NCBI GenBank assembly: GCA_016647705.1
Contig: CM028328.1
Span: 51,197,647-51,261,646, forward strand
DNA length: 64,000 bases
Direction of reading: 5' to 3'
From: Eucommia ulmoides
Lineage: Eukaryota > Streptophyta > Magnoliopsida > Garryales > Eucommiaceae
Shown: positions 58,011-64,000 of the stretch, in pieces
Layout: every line of letters starts with the position of its first letter
Numbering within the stretch: the first letter of the stretch is position 1
Program-made: the position numbers and the translations under genes
The notes under the pieces: generated by a model
Databases searched by the model: none
The model's input: only the letters and a program-made list of their open reading frames with translations
What the model was told of the DNA's origin: nothing

Positions 58011-59755
58011 ATATTGCATATAATCAAGTGCAATATAGTTGTATTTTTATTTTTGGATTACTTTTTCTTAATGTAGGTAAAGGTAGTCACAACTTGCAAG
58101 ATCATAATTGATAAGATCTTATAAGACCTAATTTGTGTTGCTCGGTGGCAAGATCAAGATGCCTATCTCCACTTTGCAAGCATGTGCGCCATGTGAATTT
58201 AGGCAGGCATGCACGTGTAACTACATTACAACTTTCACGTGCATGCACACAAATTCTACTATTCTTTTATATTGCCACCTTTACACAGACAGAAAAAGAA
58301 ATATTTACATAAAAGACAGAAAAATGAATATTTTAAAATTTGAAGGACATGACCACTTATAATCTTATATTAGTAGTTTTTGTGGGAAAAATTTGTGTGG
58401 GTTAATATTAATTGAATAACTTATTTTATAAAAATGGATTAATGGATATTTTATTATATAACCAGCTCAAATAATCAGTAATCATATTTTGATTTTGGTT
58501 GTGGCTCATTTATGTAGAAGCCCAGTTAAATCGCAAATATAGGTTTTGGATTTCGTTAAAATCCGTTACGAGAGGATCCAACGACAAACTCTAATATATA
58601 TAATTAGGTCCCCTCTCTAGTCTAGATTAAAGGGGGTTTTTTCCACTGAAAGCCGTCATTATAATAATCTAGATCATAGGGAGGAAAACCTAGTGTGTAA
58701 TCTGTTGTGACAGATTCAATCTCTTACGTTGACTCAAACAGGTGTGTATTCGATTATCGTTCTTTATTGTTGTATCCTAATAATTATGTATGTTTACGAT
58801 CTTTATTAATTTTCGTATTATTGTGATTATGAGATATAATCAACAGTTTTATGTGTGTGTGTATATATATTACAAAAATAGACTATAAAGAGAGTGACAA
58901 GCACGAGCAGAAACGGTTAAGAGATTCCAACTTAAAATCATATTGTGTCAAGTTTAATAGTTCATTTTACTTATATAGTGGTTTGGTCACTCTCCTGTTT
59001 TTTTTAAGCATTTGCTTATATTAGAATTTAAGAGAAAGAGTCTCTCTTATTACACCATAAAAACTTACCATATACTTCACAAAACTTCCCAAAACAATTA
59101 CTATTAGCGATAAAAGCTCTTATCCCGCAATAGGGAGTGCCCCTTGGGCCAACAGGCTACCACATGGACAATCCTAAAGTCCTGCTCTACACTAATATAG
59201 GAAGCCATACAGGCACGCAATATACAAAACACCAACTAACATGCCTCACTTCTAAGAAAGCTACAAAACACCAAAAATAAGAAGAAAAAACATTTCCTAG
59301 CACCCAAAACACTCCATTAGCAAACCTTCAACGGCTTTCCAGACCTACGATTCCCCTTAAGCGATCTCTTTTGCCTCATTTTTACTGGGAATAGACACTA
59401 ATACTCCCATTAAGCCAAATTGCACCAAGTTGTTTATATCGCTTGTCTGATGGAGATTGAACACGAAAACTTCTTATGAGATTCATAAAGGATTCAAAAA
59501 GTTTTTAAAAAGAAGTACTGCAAAGACACCGTAACCCGACATCTCCCCAACTCCAAACTTCTATATTACCAATCCCATGGACATTCTCATGTAATCGATG
59601 TATGATAGGAATAACATCCGCCCTTAAATGCAACCCCTGATTTGCATAGATAATTTGACTATATATGAGGAAATTATGAGAATTGTGCAAACCCCATCTT
59701 GCACGAATAATTTAACTATGAGGGAAGAGAGTCAAATTCTCATAACCTTGGCTAT
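58010..59755. repeat. Intergenic DNA with LTR-like and MITE fragments
   Basis: 58440-58770 has a TATA-like taatatatataatt and an R/U5-like CT-rich stretch, as in an LTR, but no ends. 58930-59000 (tattgtgtcaagtttaatag) and 59570-59755 (aataacatccgcccttaaatgc, gataatttgactata) are arms of the foldback MITE family at 46813-47286. No coding region recognised. Confidence 0.4.
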
Positions 59756-60342
59756 TGATGTAGCCAAAAATCTCTAGCGAATAGCCAAAGATTCCTAACA
59801 ACCTAGAAGACTGAAAAGCTCAAGGGGACACCTGTGTGGTTTCCGCGAAAAAACCTTTGGTGTGAGAATAAGTTAGTCTACTTTAGGGTATTAAGCAAAG
59901 GGCTGGAATAATCATAAATCATTTGATATCTTCCCTTATTTATAAACCTCTTTATTCATGCCGTTCATCGTAGTTAACGAAGTCGCCTTCCCATGATCTG
60001 ATGCTATCTTGTTGGGGTTGTTCCAGATATCACATTGCATGGGATTGTGGGGTTGGACTAGTTCTTTATGATCTTCCACTGGTTGGATCCGTTATAACGG
60101 TCACTCAGACTGGGTTGTTGTGTTGGGCCTGTCTTTATTTAGGAACAGGGTTGTTCTTATGAGCTCGCCTCAATGTTTCTATGGGCTAATCGTATCTAGC
60201 TCAGTCCGAGGCAAGTACTGGTCCGCTTATGTTAGTACGTTTTAATATTGTGATCTGGACCGAGGAGGTTTTACCCTTTGTTTCTGGGCTTGGACGTACT
60301 CTTGGCCCATCTCCTCTGCTTGGCTTCTATCAAACGCTAACA
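59756..60342 (-). mobile_element. Tat-type solo LTR, minus orientation
   Basis: On the minus strand it runs from TGTTAGCGTTTGATAG (60342) to ...TTTGGCTACATCA (59756). The last 150 bases (ttattctcacaccaaaggtt, cacacaggtgtcccc) parallel the R/U5 of the Tat LTR at 41.9 kb, and the length (587) matches. Internal primer-binding site and genes are missing. No matching flanking duplication found (gctat against ataga). It interrupts MITE-family sequence. Confidence 0.65.
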
Positions 60343-61471
60343 ATAGAAGCAAGAAGTTCTCCCATATTAGTTGTGATATCATATTAGTAGATTCCAACTT
60401 AAAACATATGGTGTCAAATGAAGTAGCTCATTTGACTTATATAATAGTTTGCACAATCTCATGTAATCAATGTGGGACAAAAATCTAATAAAAACGTCGA
60501 GACAGCATAGATGTTTAAATCGGGTTTTGTCCATTTAGTTTTCTTTTTTTATACTAATTTTTTTTTTTATTTAGAATAATGTCCCAACTTGTTCTTACTT
60601 TTTCACTCCGAATGTATATACATTTATATCATATTTGTATACATGAGGCTAGTTTTGATCCATGCAGACATGTCCCATGTAAGACATACAGTCAGAATCT
60701 TTGCCCACAACTTGTTCATTACATATATACTTTAGATACATACATACATATATATATATACACATATTTAAATTGTTACGTTATTATGATGAAGAAAAGA
60801 GGAAATTTACACGATTAATCTCTGAAACTTGGGATAGGCTCAAATAGGTACTTAATCTTTCACTTGTTACAATTAGGTCCCTGAAGTTTTCTATTGTTGT
60901 AACTTCCAATGACGTAGATGAAATTTGTCAAACTCAGGTCAAGTTGTGTTAATATTTCTTTTATTTTATTAGTGGATGCAAATAAAATGTTCTTATTTAG
61001 ACAGTTCAAAACTTTAGGGACAAACACAGAAAAATGATCAATAATTAAGGGCCTGTTTGATAACCCTTAAATTTAACTGCTGAATTTTTGGTTGAGCAGG
61101 ACAATTAAATAATCGTTGGCTGAAAAATTTGAATAAAATTTAAGAAGTTAATTGATTAAGTGATCTTAAGTGTAGTTATCAAATGAATTAATTATAAAAA
61201 TTATTTAATCTATTCAGTTTTTCAGCATTTCATTGATTTATTTCTCACTCATTTCTTTTTCGAAATTTGGAAACATAAACATAAACATGGAAACAAAATA
61301 AAATATTTCTATTCTGCTCTTGGATTTTTAGAATAAATTTCTTGGAACAGAACATAATTGTTCTCTAATTTCAAGTTGTGACCTACTTCAAAACTTTTAA
61401 GGACTAAAAGTGTAATTTTCCCGAGAATAAGAGAGGAAAAAAAAGGGAAATGACTTTTCCTGCCTAAACCC

Positions 61472-61480
<9 letters not shown>
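60343..61480. repeat. Intergenic DNA with MITE ends
   Basis: 60380-60490 is another foldback-MITE arm (attccaacttaaaacatatgg, ctcatgtaatcaatgtggga). gggcctgtttgataaccctt at 61049 looks like a Tourist-type left end without a right partner. No gene seen. Confidence 0.4.

Positions 61481-61513
<33 letters not shown>
61478..61513. repeat. (GA)n microsatellite
   Basis: Uninterrupted GA run. Confidence 0.95.
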
Positions 61514-61515
<2 letters not shown>

Positions 61516-62519
61516 GTTGCCTATTATTGGTCTTAACAAGAGAATCAGACAAAGAGGAAACCAAGAGACAGAAAATTTAAGTAGGTTGTTTGTTTTATGG
61601 GGTGAAAAACAAGTGAGATTGGATCTACATCTCTGTCGTGCTTTTCTCTGGCAATGGAAGTAGGAACCTCTGCTTACATCTCAATGCATGGCCGGCTACA
61701 AAAATCATAGTTTTATATATATATATACATTCATACAAGCATTCAATATGAGTTGTACCAAATTATCTTGTACTTTGTTGTAATTTTACTCCAAAATTGA
61801 ATTCAGAGAAACTCGATGGGCCTAACCCTCAAAAAAACGCCTCATAAGAGAGGAATTACTCAAGGCTTTATATATAGTTCAGGATCACGTAACACAAGCA
61901 TTCAATATAGAGTTTGTTTGGTTTTATTTTTGAAAACAGCTTTAGAAAAATTGGTATAATTTTGAAAAAAAAAAATTGTTTATTAGTAATATGTTAAAAA
62001 ATTAAAAATTTAAAATGATCTGATTGATTGAAATATAATGTTAAAAAAAGAAAAACAACATTAATGTTTAATGGGTAAATAAGTAGTCGAAAAAATTTGA
62101 AGAGAAATAAAAATAAAAAATATAAAGAAAAAAGATATCCAAAATTAAATTTATTAAAATAATAAATATATATAATATTGAAAGGAGATGATGTGATAAA
62201 TTATATATTGTGAAACTATGAAAGTTATTTTTTAAAAGTATTTTAAAATTATGTTACTAAAAAATAAAAATATTTTGACTTTTTGAAAAATAGACTTCCA
62301 ATTAATGCCGTGACTAAATTTTTATCGAGGATAATTTAAAAAAATTTGTGACCTAAAACAACATTGATGATTTTTTTTTGCCAAACGTTTTATTTTTAAA
62401 ATTAAAAATTTAATTCATTTAAATTTTCAAACCGCAATTTGAGGTCTTCAAATTGTATTTCAACTCACTATTTAGTACAAATAAGGTATAGCACATACAT
62501 AGTTTTTTTAAAATCAATG
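61514..62519. other. AT-rich intergenic DNA
   Basis: One segment (61805-61910, gatgggcctaaccctc, then tttatatatagttcaggatca and gtaacacaagc) is related to 63115-63195 and 63317-63411, so a short TATA-bearing repeat family is present. No gene seen. Confidence 0.4.
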
Positions 62520-62695
62520 TAATTCAGAATTCGATCCTCCTAAAAAGCCTTTCAGAAGTAAAATCTTGAATGCATCAGATTGATGCGGATGAATACGCAT
62601 TTAAGAACGCGTTCAGGGAGATAATTAATCGAAGTGTGCATAAACCGGTCTAAATATACCTTATCGTATAAACAAAATAAATTTAAATAAAATAA
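62520..62695 (+). mobile_element. SINE, third copy, diverged
   Basis: B-box-like attcgatcctcc at 62529, then the family body and 3' end taccttatcgtataaacaaa at 62657. The 5' A-box part is lost or unrecognisable. Confidence 0.6.
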
Positions 62696-62882
62696 AACCA
62701 CTAAATTTGCTTTCAAAAAATGCTAAGTACACTTTTTGCCCTATATTTTAAGAATCCCCCATTCACCCACCACCCACCCCGACTTTGAAAATTAGCGCAC
62801 GAAAGTACTAGTTATTGGTAAGCTAAGAATTTGTGTGAGCAGGATATGATACTTTTATATTTTAAAAAAATCATTGACAAAA

Positions 62883-63612
62883 GGGAAATTATATTTTTGG
62901 TCCCCAAAATATTGGATGGGTGTTTATGTGACCCTTAGTTTTATTAAATTGTACATTTGATCCTTCAAGTTTCATATTTTAAAAACATTAATATCGATTT
63001 TGGACGAAAAATGGATTGTGCTCAGCCCGTGACCTTCTAATATGTTTATTTTTATCATTTCATTACTCTACTAAACTTAAGATATTTTCCACTAACAACG
63101 ATTCAGCCTTTTAGGAATCCAATGAGTCAAATCCCTAGACTTTATATGTAATTGAGGATCAAGTGATACAAGTTATGTGGGATTCAACACATCTCTCACA
63201 CACAGGGTGCATGGACTTTGCTAAACCACTATGAACGGATATCGGGGGGGCAAAATTGAAGTGAGATTCAATAAGTGCAACATCACATAAAAGATCTGAC
63301 TCTAATACTCTGTAAGAATCTAATGGACCTAACTCACTCTCAAAAGACGTCCCGACAAAGGAGACTTTATAAATAGATCAGGAGCAGGTAACACAGGCGA
63401 TGCAGGATTCAACAGATCTTCCTCTCATTCTTTCAGACGAAAAGTTACATAGTGAAAGGTTAGAGAAAAATGATTAGTTTAATGGAGCGATGAAATGATA
63501 ATATCGTTATTAGAAGGTCACGTGCTCAAGGACCAAATGTGCAATTTGATAAATATCATGATCCACATAGACACCCACCCCGTACTTTAACGACCAAAAA
63601 TATAATTTTCCC
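62883..63612. mobile_element. MULE-type MITE with long inverted ends
   Basis: Left end gggaaattatatttttggtc and the inverted right end (gaccaaaaatataattttccc, 63592-63612) match. Inner matches include gggtgtntatgtg and gcacatttggtcctt. Flanks ttgacaaaa (62874-62882) and ttgccaata (63613-63621) agree at 7 of 9 bases. The core carries two related copies of the short TATA-bearing repeat (63115-63195 and 63317-63411). Confidence 0.7.
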
Positions 63613-64000
63613 TTGCCAATACTTCGTAGCGAAAGATTACTTCGCAATTCAATTTGTATAAAGATGAAGGAGATTACTCGTACTTGAAATAAATCGTCAA
63701 TATATCAAAATATAAGGCGGCAAAGTGTAATTAACACCAAAAAAGAAATCACAATTGCTTGATTTGTCTCTAAGAAATCTCAACATAAAATAAAATTAAA
63801 AAAAAAATGGTGAAGATTCCTTAATTCTCTTGCTTAGAAGTTTCAATTGTCTCTGTTGTTTAAGACATTACAGCTAACATATATGAATATTTGGGGAATG
63901 ATGCATTACCCATAATATTTTGTTATATTGGCAACTTCAACAACCATAACAATGACAGTTTATTATATTTAAACCCTTTAATTATTCATTGTTTTTCACT
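63613..64000. other. Right window edge, shared with the DUF1442 upstream region
   Basis: gaatatttggggaatgatg at 63885-63903 is identical to 46427-46445, with looser similarity just before it (acagctaa). No gene is seen before the window ends. Confidence 0.4.

Noticed and set aside
58440..58770. Possible pararetrovirus or LTR promoter
   Set aside because: A TATA-like and R/U5-like arrangement exists, but there is no coding sequence, primer site or ends to assign it.
1..64000. CRISPR arrays, bacterial operons, riboswitches, intact tRNA or rRNA genes
   Set aside because: None seen. The periodic repeats here are plant tandem repeats, and the tRNA-like sequences are SINE heads without proper anticodon arms.

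Overview
This window is nuclear DNA from a flowering plant, almost certainly a eudicot. It is AT-rich, its genes have introns with GT/AG borders, and most of it is transposable elements and their remains. I cannot name the species. Only two host genes look intact. One is an FKBP43/FKBP53-type nucleolar peptidyl-prolyl isomerase on the minus strand (59-5687; eight coding exons seen, the last ones lie off the left edge). The other is a two-exon DUF1442 gene on the plus strand (47599-48341). A chloroplast GrpE-like gene fragment (about 15.5 kb) is a probable pseudogene.

Layout. 1-6.4 kb: the FKBP gene, with MITE and LTR debris in its introns and a telo-box upstream. 6.5-11.1 kb: a SINE with target-site duplication, AT-rich DNA, a tandem array of about 400-bp units, and a decayed MULE transposase fragment. 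11.7-13.9 kb: a copia-type solo LTR. 14-27 kb: AT-rich intergenic DNA with the GrpE fragment, a 160-bp tandem array, two Harbinger/Tourist-like elements, a degenerate short-repeat field and microsatellites. 27.5-42.1 kb: a complete but dead Tat-lineage Ty3/gypsy element, with both LTRs and a matching 5-bp duplication (gtttc). A second copy of the copia solo LTR splits its gag gene. A 1,004-bp hAT element, with a perfect 8-bp duplication, splits its antisense extra ORF. 42.7-49.4 kb: a gene-fragment-carrying MULE-like element with a nested hAT MITE, a foldback MITE just upstream of the DUF1442 gene, the gene itself, and another MULE-like element. 50.1-57.8 kb: a 7.7-kb Mutator-like element with long terminal inverted repeats and a near-perfect 9-bp duplication. 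It holds a transposase gene killed by in-frame stops and three other ORF regions I do not recognise, one of them on the opposite strand with its own TATA box. 57.8-64 kb: SINE copies, a Tat-type solo LTR, MITEs and a MULE-type MITE.

The main point is nesting. The order of insertions can be read from split genes and duplicated target sites. The decay of the Tat polyprotein and the MULE transposase is mainly G-to-A/C-to-T change (stops in place of Trp/Gln/Arg codons, catalytic Asp to Asn), as expected for long-methylated DNA. The best candidate for something undescribed is the multi-gene 7.7-kb MULE, with paired palindromic AAACGCAA motifs inside both ends.
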